From Hysterangium stoloniferum (Eukaryota; Basidiomycota; Agaricomycetes; Hysterangiales; Hysterangiaceae): 64,000 bases of DNA. A model generated the notes under the pieces. It did not search any database. It saw nothing but the letters and a program-made list of their open reading frames with translations, and was not told the DNA's origin. The stretch lies in the NCBI GenBank assembly GCA_015178975.1, contig WHVD01000005.1, positions 558,001 through 622,000 on the forward strand. The letters run 5' to 3'. Positions 32,884 to 43,143 of the stretch are shown one piece after another. Both the position numbers and the translations under genes were made by a program. Numbering within the stretch: position 1 is the stretch's first letter; every line of letters starts with the position of its first letter.

Positions 32884-35813
32884 ATGTCGCTATTGTGAGT
32901 TTACAATCAATCTGGTAGTTATATAATATCTACTTACTTTTTGTAGTCCGCAACAAAATCAAGCAAGTGTTGATGATCTAGGAACGCAGTCCGGTGCTAC
33001 TCCGGCATATGTCCCCTTGAACCCCAATAGCGCAGCCAAACAGATGGCTGCTTTAAATGCAACGTCCCAGCTCCGTAGAGCCAGTCAGTCCGGCGGAACT
33101 TCGGATACCACTTTTGGTGCACGTCAAAACTCCCTTGATATCTCGTACGCGTTGTAAATGGGTCCCTTTTGTCAACCTACTAACTCCCATGTTCAGCACT
33201 CCGGATGCTATATCCATGACACAACAGCAGCGGGAGCCTGATGTGCATATTAGGTCTCGTAGGACCGAGTTTTATAAACGCTTCGCCAACCTTATGAGCG
33301 TAAGACAAACGCCTCTACCAGCAAGCATGACAGGCATTCCTTCAGCTTATGATCATGCGACATCCCAATGGAACTCTCTTGAAGCTACCGCAGAGCCTGG
33401 GGGATTTAAACTGATGGGAAGAGACATAGATCTATACAAGCTTTGGCAGTTGGTGATAGCTTATGGCGGCCACACTAAGGTTCGTATCCACCGATAATGC
33501 TATGCGCCTTACTCACTTTCGAATCCACTCGAAGGTCTCCAGGGAAGATGGTTGGATTACTCTTCTGCCTCCTTTTGGATTCAATGATGAAACTCCCGAG
33601 TCGAAAGGAAATGTGGCCCGCGCCTTATGTTACTATTATACGAATCTTCTAGGACCTTTGGAAGAAGCTTATGCCAAAAGTCTACAACAGCATAAGGCAC
33701 TTGCCCAGCAACGTCAGAGCCAACAAGCCAGTAATGTCGCTACCACCCATAACCCTGCTGACTCAGGGATGATTGACTCTTCTCCACAAACTTCACAAAC
33801 ACTTAGTTCATCCAGATCACAATCAATCACAACTTTGCCACTTCATTCGCAGTCCGAAACAGCATCTAGTGGAACTTCAAATCCTGAACCTTCTATGGCG
33901 CCATTCCAAGGATTAGACCCAAAAGGAAACCAGCCATCGTTCTCAAATAACCATGGCTTGCAAAACACATTTTCGACACTCCTTCTAGACGCATCGCAAC
34001 CGTCAAGTGACACAAATTCTCACCCTACTCATGTCGATGATGGATTTGCGACGGTCTCGGTCGATAACGCAAGTGATGAGGTGGATACTAAGAAAAGAAA
34101 ACTTCAGGAGGAGGATACTGGTAAACGTGTGCGGCAGAAAACAGGTGTGCATTCCCATTGATCTCGTTCCCTTACTGTGTGATCTAACAGGCCCCGAAAA
34201 AAGAGTCGTCCGAATCCGAACAGCTAAACGCACCATCAAGCCCTCCACAAGCGGCTTCAACCGATGTCCTGTCTGAAGTAGCTGGTCAAAGTAATCCTCC
34301 CGTATCTCGACCATCGACATCGCTTCCACCACCTAGCAAACAGCCTCGTATGCGACGTAAAGTTGAATACTTACCATTGGCTAGAGAGGTGGAAACTTTT
34401 GGTGGTCGGGATCTGGAAGTAATTGATGTTGAAATATCGAAACTAGCTTCCCGGCGAACTCAGCGGCCCGTCGAGGAATGGGGAACAATCGACGTCGATG
34501 GGCTGACGATGTCCATTCGTTCCCGCCTTCCAATCGAGCTGTCATATGCCATCACTGTTCTCACCATTCTTTCTACGATGCGAGGTCAGACTCCTGACAC
34601 TGGTTTTTCCTTGCAACAGTGTGAAGACCTTTTGGATGAACTGCTAGATTTATTACGTGAACAAGCATTTGGCGATGCTGACGACAAGGAAGAGGAAAAT
34701 GAAACGTTTTGGACGCACAGAGAACTTGCGAATACCGTCCGTGACAACGAGCTTCAAGTCTTCCCAGGACGTGCTTTCGTCAAGCGTCATGTCGCAAGGC
34801 ATGCCGAGCTGAAACCCTCAGCTGCGGACATCATCTTCGCCGTTTTGAATCTATTCCGTAATTTTTCATCAACAACGGAGAATCAGCGGTTCATGAGCCA
34901 GCATCCTAACTTTCTTGATCTACTCCTGCGTATATCCTATATTCCTTTGCGGAAAGAGACATCGCTGCCAGTCCCCGCATCGCCAGTGCTGTCCCTTCCC
35001 GATATCATCAAAGCCCGCAGAGATGTATTGACAATTGTCTCTAACCTCGTGACATACACTATTCTCGCTTTACACCCTTTTCGTGTGCGTACTCGATTAT
35101 TCGAGTTATTAGCGTCGTTCCTAGTTGAACCGCACGATCTTTGTTCACCGGCTGGTATTGTCATGCAGAGCGGCGCGATCAGTGCCGCCTCTGTCCGTCC
35201 ACCCTTACTGGTTGATCTTGCTCTGGAAGCCTTCTCGAAGTTATCGCAGCCTGATAACAATAGATTTGCCCTATCGAGGGGAATTAATGCCTCGTGGCTA
35301 TGGATACTCTTCACCTCCCTGGTACATCGTCTTCCCGTATCTTCTGAAGACTTTGCTATCACAATGCGCATGCATGATGTATGGTTGAGCTATATCGAGA
35401 AGGTTGTCTTATCGATATACTCACTCTGTTTCCTTGCATCTCCTGAACTCAAGACTCAAATTAAAACTGACCGGACCTTAGGATTCACTAAACTTGTATT
35501 GCGTATGGTCAAACGATTTGTTAGCATCACACATCCCGAAGCTCGTCAATACTTCCTGGTCAGTAGTAGACGGGCAATTGAGGCTTTGAAACTCATTGAC
35601 GAAGGCGGAGACGCATTCGAATCTCCACAAACGACTGGCCCTGTACTCGCATTTGGAATGGGCTTCGGCGAATCTGACGTGCAACAAGCAGAAACAGGAG
35701 TCGGGCTGCTTGCCGCATTTCAAGATGACGTTACGTGGACCATCATGATGATGACCCACGTTGATGATGTGATGTTTGCTGAGCTCGACAGCTTATCGAG
35801 GATAAATGTGTGA
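32884..35813 (+). CDS. SWI1: SWI1-like ARID-domain subunit of the SWI/SNF chromatin remodeller
   Basis: Start ATG 32884 in a tiny first exon (MSL), joined to FPQQNQASVDDLG. A Ser/Gln-rich start leads into the ARID DNA-binding domain: RRTEFYKRFANLMSVRQTPLP, FKLMGRDIDLYKLWQLVIAYGG, KVSREDGWITLLPPFGF, NVARALCYYYTNLLGPLEEAYAKSL (about 33260-33690). A low-complexity linker with KKRKLQEE follows. The intron at 34144 uses the acceptor ...cgaaaaaag, giving KT-ESSESEQLN. A long helical domain from 34350 onward (MRRKVEYLPLAREVETFGGRD...ELSYAITVLTIL...ADIIFAVLNLFRNFS) resembles the Swi1 armadillo-like C-terminal region, ending at TGA 35813. Nuclear; stabilises ATP-dependent nucleosome remodelling at promoters. 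Confidence 0.8.
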
Positions 35814-35940
35814 CAGATGTACGTTAAAGTGATACCATTGTATGTATCATTCGATGGCGCAAAGTAGCCGAAGCTCGTCCTGAATGTAATGTACAAACAA
35901 CTTGGAATTCTGTTTTTTAGACAAGGGCAAACTGACATCT

Positions 35941-38900
35941 TCACTTGTCATACTGTGTATCTAAAGGATTGGGTTTTTGTGATTTGCCAGGCAAGTGAAG
36001 ACTGGTGGATAAATACATACCTGATCGACAAGTTCACGGACAAATGGCTCATCGGTTGAGATGGACAGCTCAGGATATGCCCGCCAGAGCTCTTTGTACA
36101 TCACAGCTGTCCAAGGTGAGCACAATAATGTGCGAGCTAAATCATAATAGTTTTCTGTAGTCTGACTTGTAAACGTCGAGGGTGCGCACCTTGATTATGA
36201 GGCAGGCTTGTAAGGATTATACTCAAGGCTACGCAAATGGACGCTTTGATTTTGGACGCTAGAGAAATTGGACATTCCAAATAGGCATCTTTTAACATCA
36301 GCAACAGCAGGTCACGCAGATAATCCCACACTTCAAACAGTGGCGCCGTGTCATGGAATCCTACTTGCGCTGCAGCATGAACATATACGGCTATTGCATC
36401 TAGAATGAGAGAGCGGAAACTTATCGATCATCATAGAAGCTCCAAATTAACACCAACTTACTGCCTAATGAAAAGTCATTTGAAGAGGCATTAGATAGTA
36501 TCGACGTGCAAATGATGGCAGTTTGGTCAGGATGCAAAATGCGTGGAATTTTATCAGCCAGGCAGCCAAGAAACAGCAAGGCACTTTGTTGTGTAGGTAG
36601 GTCCCAGTCAGAATAGTGACCCACAAGTGAAATGATCTGGCTTGTAAACAACCGATTGTCCAGGACATCCGAGAACGTTGCGTCGATCGACGTAATAATC
36701 GTTAGTACGTGAAGGAAAGTCCTCAGCTTTTTATTATTTTCTACGGTAAACGCCTTCGATACTATGATGCTGCAATGAACAACACAGTAAGCCCATGTGC
36801 GACGACAAATATTATTTCCGACACTTCACTAACTTGACAATGTTGTCCATGATTGCTAATGACAGGAGTGGGTGCTTTCACTCGTGACTTCTGATGAAAC
36901 ACTCACATTGCAGTAGATTTGATGGTGTAAATGACTTCAACGCTTTTGTTGCGACGGGTTGGGGAAACCACAGTATAGACTCAGTCGCGAGATCGTGCGC
37001 TAGAATGATATCCCTTTAGCAGTTAACGTGATATATAGGAACAAAACCAACTGCGACATTCCATAACACTAAAGCCCAAAGAGCATACGAGTCCAAACAT
37101 TGTTTCACATATTTGACCGAGATTATCGTCCTCTAACCACATGTGGTCTCTTGAGCTTATAGCGTGAAAGAGACACCAAACGACTTTGTATAAAACAGAG
37201 GCCGCCACAGAATTTGATTCATCATGGGTTAGAATCGCAGTCAAATGCTAATTGGGGGGGAGGGGTCAAGACTTTCAAAATATTATGAGTCGGGAAAATA
37301 CACAGACGATGAAGGTCGCCAATGCGCCGATGTTAAAAAGTTTCATATGGGCTTCCATATCTGCAACCGTGGACGCTACATTGAGAATCTCATTGATCTG
37401 GTTTAGCATACATTTGGATCTAGTGCGCACCCGAGTGATAGAGCCATGACGCTGTCTGCGCTCTTTAGTCATGGAAAAGCTCACTAGATGTCAAACCAGG
37501 CTCACGACATAAGCGACGCGTTCCAGGTGAGTGTCGTCACCTTTCTGCAAGCTCTTCCAGCACCAAGGCACCATCAAACTACAGTCAAGTAATCGGCGTT
37601 GATTTTGATCTATATTCCACGAAATCACCACTTTCTCAAATGTGTCCGATGTCTTTTGGGCCATAACCAAATCGAGCATAGTAATGATGATATATGAACT
37701 TGAAGGATGGAAAAAGTCATTCACGGTGCATGTATCGTCTTCCTTTGTCATTTCCAGCTGCTGGAGGAGAGTCATAAGTCTAGCAATAGCAATAGCAGTA
37801 ATGATGGTTACAGCGAACAAGGCTATAATCAAGGAGTAGTGTGATAGCGCGACAGCATCTTGAGGGAAGAATCCGCAATCCGTTGGAAGTTGTGTGTTTC
37901 TAGTGGTATTTAGAACTCCATGAGAAATTTTCAGTAAATACTTCTTTAAAGATTCTTCAAGGAGCTTTCGCTCAGGAAGTATTCTGATAGGTGAGTATCG
38001 CCGAGACTGTGATACCACGGGATTGAACTACGTACTCTGGCCGCTCAGAGCACAACCGAGGGTGCAAAACAAAGACACCGAACACGAGTGACAACGCCAG
38101 TCTTCTGGAAGCCTCAGATATATCCTCTGACGGCAAACTAGTGATTGTCTTCTTCCATGTGCCTATTGGACGTTCATTATAAGCAAGAACCGCAAGCGAG
38201 ACGAGAATTCTGAAATAACCCGGAAGCTGAGAGGCAACTCGAACAAGTTGTTCCTTTTGAGACTGGCAGTTCAGAAAGTCATCCAAGGCCGCTTCTTGAG
38301 GGGCTCTGGCTTGGACAACAGCACCTCGACCGCTAACAGCCAAAATTGTCTCGCTGATCCTCACCAACAGAATATCAATAGAAGGTGCAGTTGCATAGGC
38401 GCGTTCACTAGTGCAGATCCCTTCACGGATTCCTTTATTGAAACTCGAAAGAAGACGAAGCTCAAATAGCCTGGTAAAGAAACTCGATCGTACTATAGAG
38501 AAAAGCAGAATCATATAGCTGTAAACCGTCAATAATTTCCATTTACGCACAGATACGTGAAAGAGGGACTGCTGGATCAAAGGACCTCTGCTCTACCGGG
38601 TAAGTAATGGCATATTCAAGGAACGCCAATAATGTCGACAAGGCGGCATAGACAGGAGTAGAAAGTGAGTTTTTTTTTGGATTGGAATAGTCCTTGTTAT
38701 GAGTCTCTAATAGTTTTATACTCTGAAGTACCTCAAGTTCAGTTACTTGTGCAGAGATAGGTGCTGTCCTCCCCAATTCCTGAGAGGTAAACAGGGGCGT
38801 CCGATCAGTATAGTCAATTGAAAACATGGCAACCTCTGCTTCGTCGTTTTCGTCTTCAGTTTCAGTATCAGAACCCAAGCTAATCCTATCGTTATGACCA

Positions 38901-39119
38901 CCCATTGAGAACAAGAGAATGTCAAGTAGTTTGCCACACTTGGTCACCTGCATTTATAAGCAGATTAACCCCAGTACTTGGATATGTGTAGCCCCGGACC
39001 ATATATGCTTGCGTTGGGCTTCCGGGGAATGTCTCTCGCCTGGCGTCATCCTCTACGCTCATCGTCAACGACGACGAGCTCGTTTTCTAGGCTTCCTGGC
39101 CCTCCAGAAGAACGCACTT
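35941..39119 (-). CDS. large multi-exon helical protein, family not recognised
   Basis: A series of long open segments on the minus strand joined by GT-AG introns. Segments: ITKCGKLLDILLFSMGG with an acidic SDTETEDENDEAE patch (about 38950-38700); LLVRISETILAVSGRG and LALSLVFGVFVLHPRL (38400-38050); ILPERKLLEESLKKYLLKISHG and FEKVVISWNIDQNQRR (37990-37500); CETMFGLVCSLGFSV (about 37100); QQSALLFLGCLADKIPRIL (about 36570); IKASICVALSIILTSLP (about 36230); and LCSPWTAVMYKELWRAYPELS, then ELVDQ|YDK at the stop TGA 35941-35943. The composition is mostly amphipathic Leu/Ile-rich helices, like HEAT/ARM repeat proteins. The start is uncertain: ATG at about 39119 (MRQVRSSGGPG) or further in. No enzyme motif seen. 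Expression and exon joins need transcript data. Confidence 0.5.
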
Positions 39120-40121
39120 GGCGCATTTTGGAATTTCTCAAGCTTCTTAATTGGTTAACAAACTTTTTGTAAAATTATACGTAATTATTACTCATATACA
39201 TTTAAAAAGTGTAATTGAGGACTCACTGGTATTGTGACAACACGGCACCCTTTGTAAACGCTTGAGTAAAAGATATTTCTACCATTTTGGTTAACATGAA
39301 AACACACACTTAGATGCCTATAGCTGCCTGGAAGTTGAGGGCTAGACCACTCTATTACTTTTTTTAACCCAAAATATTAAGAATAAGGCTTCATAACACT
39401 GAAGAATGTGTTGCTTGTTATCTAGTGGTTTCATCCCTTCACTTTAACGATGCTGGGGCAGGAATATGAAAAGCTACCACCGTGTGTGGGGTATCAGGAT
39501 ATGCTCCATGGCACCTTCAAGCTGGACAGTAAGATTTTGGAAAACATAGGCATAGTGTCTCTCCAGTCGCCAGAGACCAAGAAACAGAGGACGTGCGAGT
39601 ACGGACAACACGGGCTGGGCGTAACTGAGGGCACTAAAGAGATTGACAGCAAAATCATCCACAAAAGACTCCTCCATAACATCAGCATTTGAGGGTGATG
39701 AACTGCTAAGCGATAAGTTAAATCTTGCATCTCAAACGAATCAGCATGTTGACGAAGGTGCAAATATATGGTTATATCAACAAATGTAACTCTGAGTGGT
39801 CGTTTAGCATATCATAAACCGGGTTTTCGAATAACTTTAACATGTTAGACTATCACACTACTTTACAAGCTAGCGATTGGCACCATAGCAGATTCGGATG
39901 CATACAACGTTAGCCTGCTTGGGCAGGACGCAACTACGTCCTTTGGGACACCAAATATTCCGGAGCCAGCAGTCGATGTGGAGAGTTTGCACATTAAAAA
40001 CTCAGGGGACATGCTCGTGGAAGGCATCCTAGTTGCATGACACAAACTTCCATCCCGAAATCAACGCTGCCCCCCCAAGCATTGAAGTTGCATTTACTGA
40101 GGTTGTCGCCGCCGTCGCTGA
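39120..40121. other. intergenic, 1 kb, weak coding traces only
   Basis: 39160-39440 is A/T-rich. Open stretches at 39450-39690 (both strands) and a protein-like plus-strand frame at 39875-40039 (AYNVSLLGQDATTSFGTPN...) lack starts or splice partners I can defend. They could be upstream exons of the zinc-ribbon fragment that follows, or remnants. Confidence 0.25.
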
Positions 40122-40435
40122 GATCGAGCTGCCCCCGTCCCGACCGACGAGCCCTATCCCCCAGACGGGCTCATCCCCAAGCGGGCACCTAATTACTGGG
40201 ACAATAAGGGCGCGGTGTTCATGCCGCCTTTTGATGAAGCTGACAACATCCGCCTCCTGCGCCTCCTGGAGAGATGTTTTCCTGATACTTGCACCTCGTG
40301 TGGTTATGGTAAAAATGTCCAATAGGTCTTTGTACGATTAACCGTGTCAAACATTTTTCAGGAATAGTCATGGAGCTCCGCCCTCCATTGCCCTGTCGTC
40401 AATGCGGTTGTACAGGAATCAACGGACCAAGGTGA
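40122..40435 (+). CDS. possible 3' end of an unrecognised gene encoding a zinc-ribbon C-terminus
   Basis: An open frame without an ATG reads PYPPDGLIPKRAPNYWDNKG, AVFMPPFDEADNIRLLRLLE and CFPDTCTSCGYG. A GT-AG intron (40309-40361, gtaaaa...tttcag) joins G to IVMELRPPLPCRQCGCTGING, stop TGA 40433-40435. The joined product has two CxxC pairs, CTSC and CRQC, spaced as in a zinc ribbon. Upstream the frame is closed by TGA at 40119-40121, so the 5' part must be spliced from elsewhere or is lost. Function unknown. Confidence 0.35.
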
Positions 40436-40752
40436 AACTGTCACCCCGAAGACAAGAGAAACATTGAAAAGTGTGTTTTTTTTTTCGAATGGCGAATTTG
40501 GCGGAGCGAATTAGATTGGCCATTGTCAATAAAATCTTATTAGTTCTCCGATCATATGTGAAGAGCAAGGTAAAAAGTACAATAGTTAAGGTGAAGATGA
40601 GAGCGTGGAGGTGAAGGCAAAAGACAACAGGTGTGACTGCAAACCCGGTTCATATTGTACCCTCAGTTGTGGGTCCACGTTGTCTCCTCTTTCACCCACT
40701 CGCCTTCCTCTTCTGCCACCTTATCAGGGTAACTAGTTTTCAGCCTTTCTCT

Positions 40753-41816
40753 ATGGCGGACACTGCAACACCACAACAAGACAAATCTATTCAGGTCAAA
40801 CTCGTCCTACTAGGTTAGTTTTCGTTCTGTGCTCCATCGTACCATCCCCATCACCTTGACCAACCCTCGTGATGGCCCACAATATCTCTCCCAGTATCAG
40901 TTTGGACCCATATCTGAACATGCGTCTTTTTTATAGGCGAAGCTGCTGTCGGAAAGTCTTCGATCGTCTTGAGATTCGTGCGTAGACACTTCCATTCCGC
41001 AGTACTGCTTAGTTGACATCCTCCAAATAGGTATCGAATGAGTTCCAAGCCAACAAAGAGCCCACAATTGGCGCGGCATTCCTAACACAGAAATGTCGCT
41101 TGGATGACAGAGTGTTGCGTTATGAAATATGGGACACCGCTGGTCAGGAGCGGTTTCATTCTCTAGCAGTATGTTCCGTCTTCTATCCCTTCTACTTCTC
41201 ATAAACTACTTCCCAGCCTATGTATTATCGCAACGCCCAAGCAGCCGTCGTTGTTTATGATGTCACGAAAGCCGCCAGTCTGGACAAAGCGAAGTCATGG
41301 GTGAAGGAGCTACAGCGACAAGCCAATCCCAACATTGTCATTGCTCTTGCTGGAAACAAGGTAGATCTTGTCACGGCTCCTGCTTCGTCGAATCCCGGAA
41401 CGCCATTATCTGAAACAGAAGATGAACCGGACGATGCTACTGCGACTCCAGAAGGAGTTCCCGACAACCAGCACAGCGGGGAAGCAGAAGATGTGAGACA
41501 AGTTCCCAAGGAGGAAGCCCAGGCGTATGCAACCGAAGCAGGACTGTTATTCTTTGAGACCAGCGCCAAGACCGGAGATGGCATTGTGGAAATATTTACG
41601 GAAATAGGTACTATATATTATCATATCACTATGTTCATTCCCTAATACGTTTGATTATCATTTTTTCTTGCAGCCAAAAAGATACCCATCGAACACATCC
41701 TTGCCTCAAACCGTAACGGCAATACTGCACGGACGGGTGCAGGATCATCTCAGTCACAGGGCGATGTGAACTTGGATGAAAATGCTGCAAAGAGTAAAGA
41801 TGCATGCAATTGCTGA
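40753..41816 (+). CDS. Rab5-family small GTPase (Vps21/Ypt5)
   Basis: Early-endosome GTPase. Start ATG 40753 ([21 protein letters not shown]). G1 [14 protein letters not shown] (fungal Rab5 usually GESAVGKSS), effector [23 protein letters not shown]3 [24 protein letters not shown]4 NKVDL and G5 ETSAKTGDG, ending with the prenylated CNC tail, stop TGA 41814-41816. Five GT-AG introns. Between NKVDL and [12 protein letters not shown] there is an insertion of about 40 acidic, Pro/Thr-rich residues (41370-41500) that animal and yeast Rab5 do not have. It would form a surface loop next to the nucleotide-binding face. Confidence 0.93.
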
Positions 41817-42112
41817 TATGTATGACACTGTTTATATTGGTGGTGATAGGATAATGGTCTATCCACCGCACATTTTTTATGATTTTGGACCGGGTTTACC
41901 TGTAACATTTCTCTCCTTCATGCTCCTCCGTTAATACATTACGCTTTCGCTGTTGCCCTGTACAAGACATGATAGTAGCATGTCCCTCCAGAAGGCTAAG
42001 TCTAGAGGCCTATATCTTGTGGTACGGTAGTAATCTAAGAATTTTGTGGTTTCCTGCATAATCCATAAACTACCGATATTAATTCTAATCAAAATGAAAA
42101 GGACTAAAAGGA

Positions 42113-42829
42113 CTAAGACTCTGATGTTGCATTATTTTTTTGCCACTCATTGATCCAAGCAATGATACGGGCAACGTTCGTTTCCAGATCCTCAGTACTT
42201 TCGCTTTGCAGCTCTACCACAATTTCTTGAGGATATGATTCGCGGGCTTCCTCCAAGACTATCTGCATGATTTCAGATTCATTATTTTCCTGGATCTTTT
42301 TTAGTGGATAGTTCCTATAGCAAGAGAAGCACTGCATGAGAACACAACTCCAGTAACACCCAAGGTAGACTCGCCTTTCCTCCAGTCGGTTCCACAATGT
42401 CGTATGGTTACAACGTAACACGACAACCAAGTCAATCCATCGCTCAGGGAATATGCTGCATGTATGCCAGTCAAGCACAACACCGCCTCCCTCGACCATA
42501 GGTTCTAGCTCGTCTAAAACCTGTGGCATATTCAGAGAACAACGAGCAGACTTGGGAACCACTGCTTGCCTTGTCATCATCAACGATAAACGACTCCCAC
42601 TCTTTATCGAAGCCTTCGTGGAGTTGCCGATCTTTCACCAGCTCACCAACGTTGATATGTCGAAGGGGTACCGCCAGGGATTGAGCAACTAGCAGCTCGG
42701 CAGTAGTAGTCTTCCCTGTACCTTATGAACCAAACGACCTGGTAAGTATATGAAATCGCCGATACTTTCTTTTTGTAAAGCACCTGGTGTGCCAGTTATC
42801 AAGATAGTTGGTCGTTTTTGCGCCGCCAT
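42113..42829 (-). CDS. FAP7: adenylate kinase isoenzyme 6 homolog FAP7 (ribosome biogenesis)
   Basis: Nuclear NTPase/adenylate kinase that acts with Rps14 in the last step of 18S rRNA maturation. Start ATG 42829 (MAAQKRPTILITGTPG). Splicing the first GT-AG intron restores the Walker A GTPGTGKTTTAELL, followed by HINVGELVKDRQLHEGFDKEWES and FIVDDDK. VLDELEPMV and VVLDWHTCSIFPERWIDLVVVLRC follow, then LWNRLEERNYPLKKIQENNESEI and VVELQSESTEDLETNVARIIAWI, stop at 42113. Two joins require GC-AG introns: DDDK|VLDEL (42521-42569, donor GCAAGC) and LEER|NYPLKK (42315-42374, donor GCGAGT). The latter is 60 nt with no in-frame stop, so a naive ORF keeps it as a false 20-residue insertion. Length and motif order match the family. 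Confidence 0.92.
42315..42374 (-). other. GC-AG intron in FAP7 (60 nt, frame-neutral)
   Basis: Minus strand GAAAG|GCGAGT...gctatag|G. Removal yields LEERNYPLKKIQEN, which aligns with the family's (R/K)GY-D-KI-EN segment. No GT donor gives this phase. Confidence 0.8.
42521..42569 (-). other. GC-AG intron in FAP7 (49 nt)
   Basis: Minus strand GACAAG|GCAAGC...gccacag|GTTTTAGAC. Joining gives DDDK-VLDELEP, as in other FAP7 proteins (VDEDKLLDMLEP in human). The flanking frames differ, so an intron is required. Confidence 0.85.
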
Positions 42830-43143
42830 ATAATATAAAGACGATTTTTATAGCAGTTGTAAAGTTGTTACATGAATAAATCGTGTTACATGTCACACCC
42901 AAGTCCCAAAGAACAAATCATTGTTCTTGCTCGTTCTGGTGCGATGCAATCTTTATTTTAGTAAATACATGCATGCATGTAACTTCACATTATTACACGA
43001 TTATCCTCTCCCTCACTAGAACTAGTCTGTATAGCCTTTCTCAAATTCCCAAAAATTCGCCCTACCAAGCTCTCACACGTGAATAGGACAAGCTACCATC
43101 AAATGCCTGCATGGATATCCCATAAAGTAATTTCCAGGAACTA
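42830..43143. other. 314 bp intergenic, FAP7 promoter and arrestin 3' region
   Basis: No coding frame recognised. A short alternating run gcatgcatg occurs near 42971. The rest is A/T-rich without other landmarks. Confidence 0.35.

Noticed and set aside
36101..37500. Assigning the large helical gene to a named HEAT-repeat family
   Set aside because: No diagnostic motif could be recalled with confidence; helical Leu-rich sequence alone is not enough.
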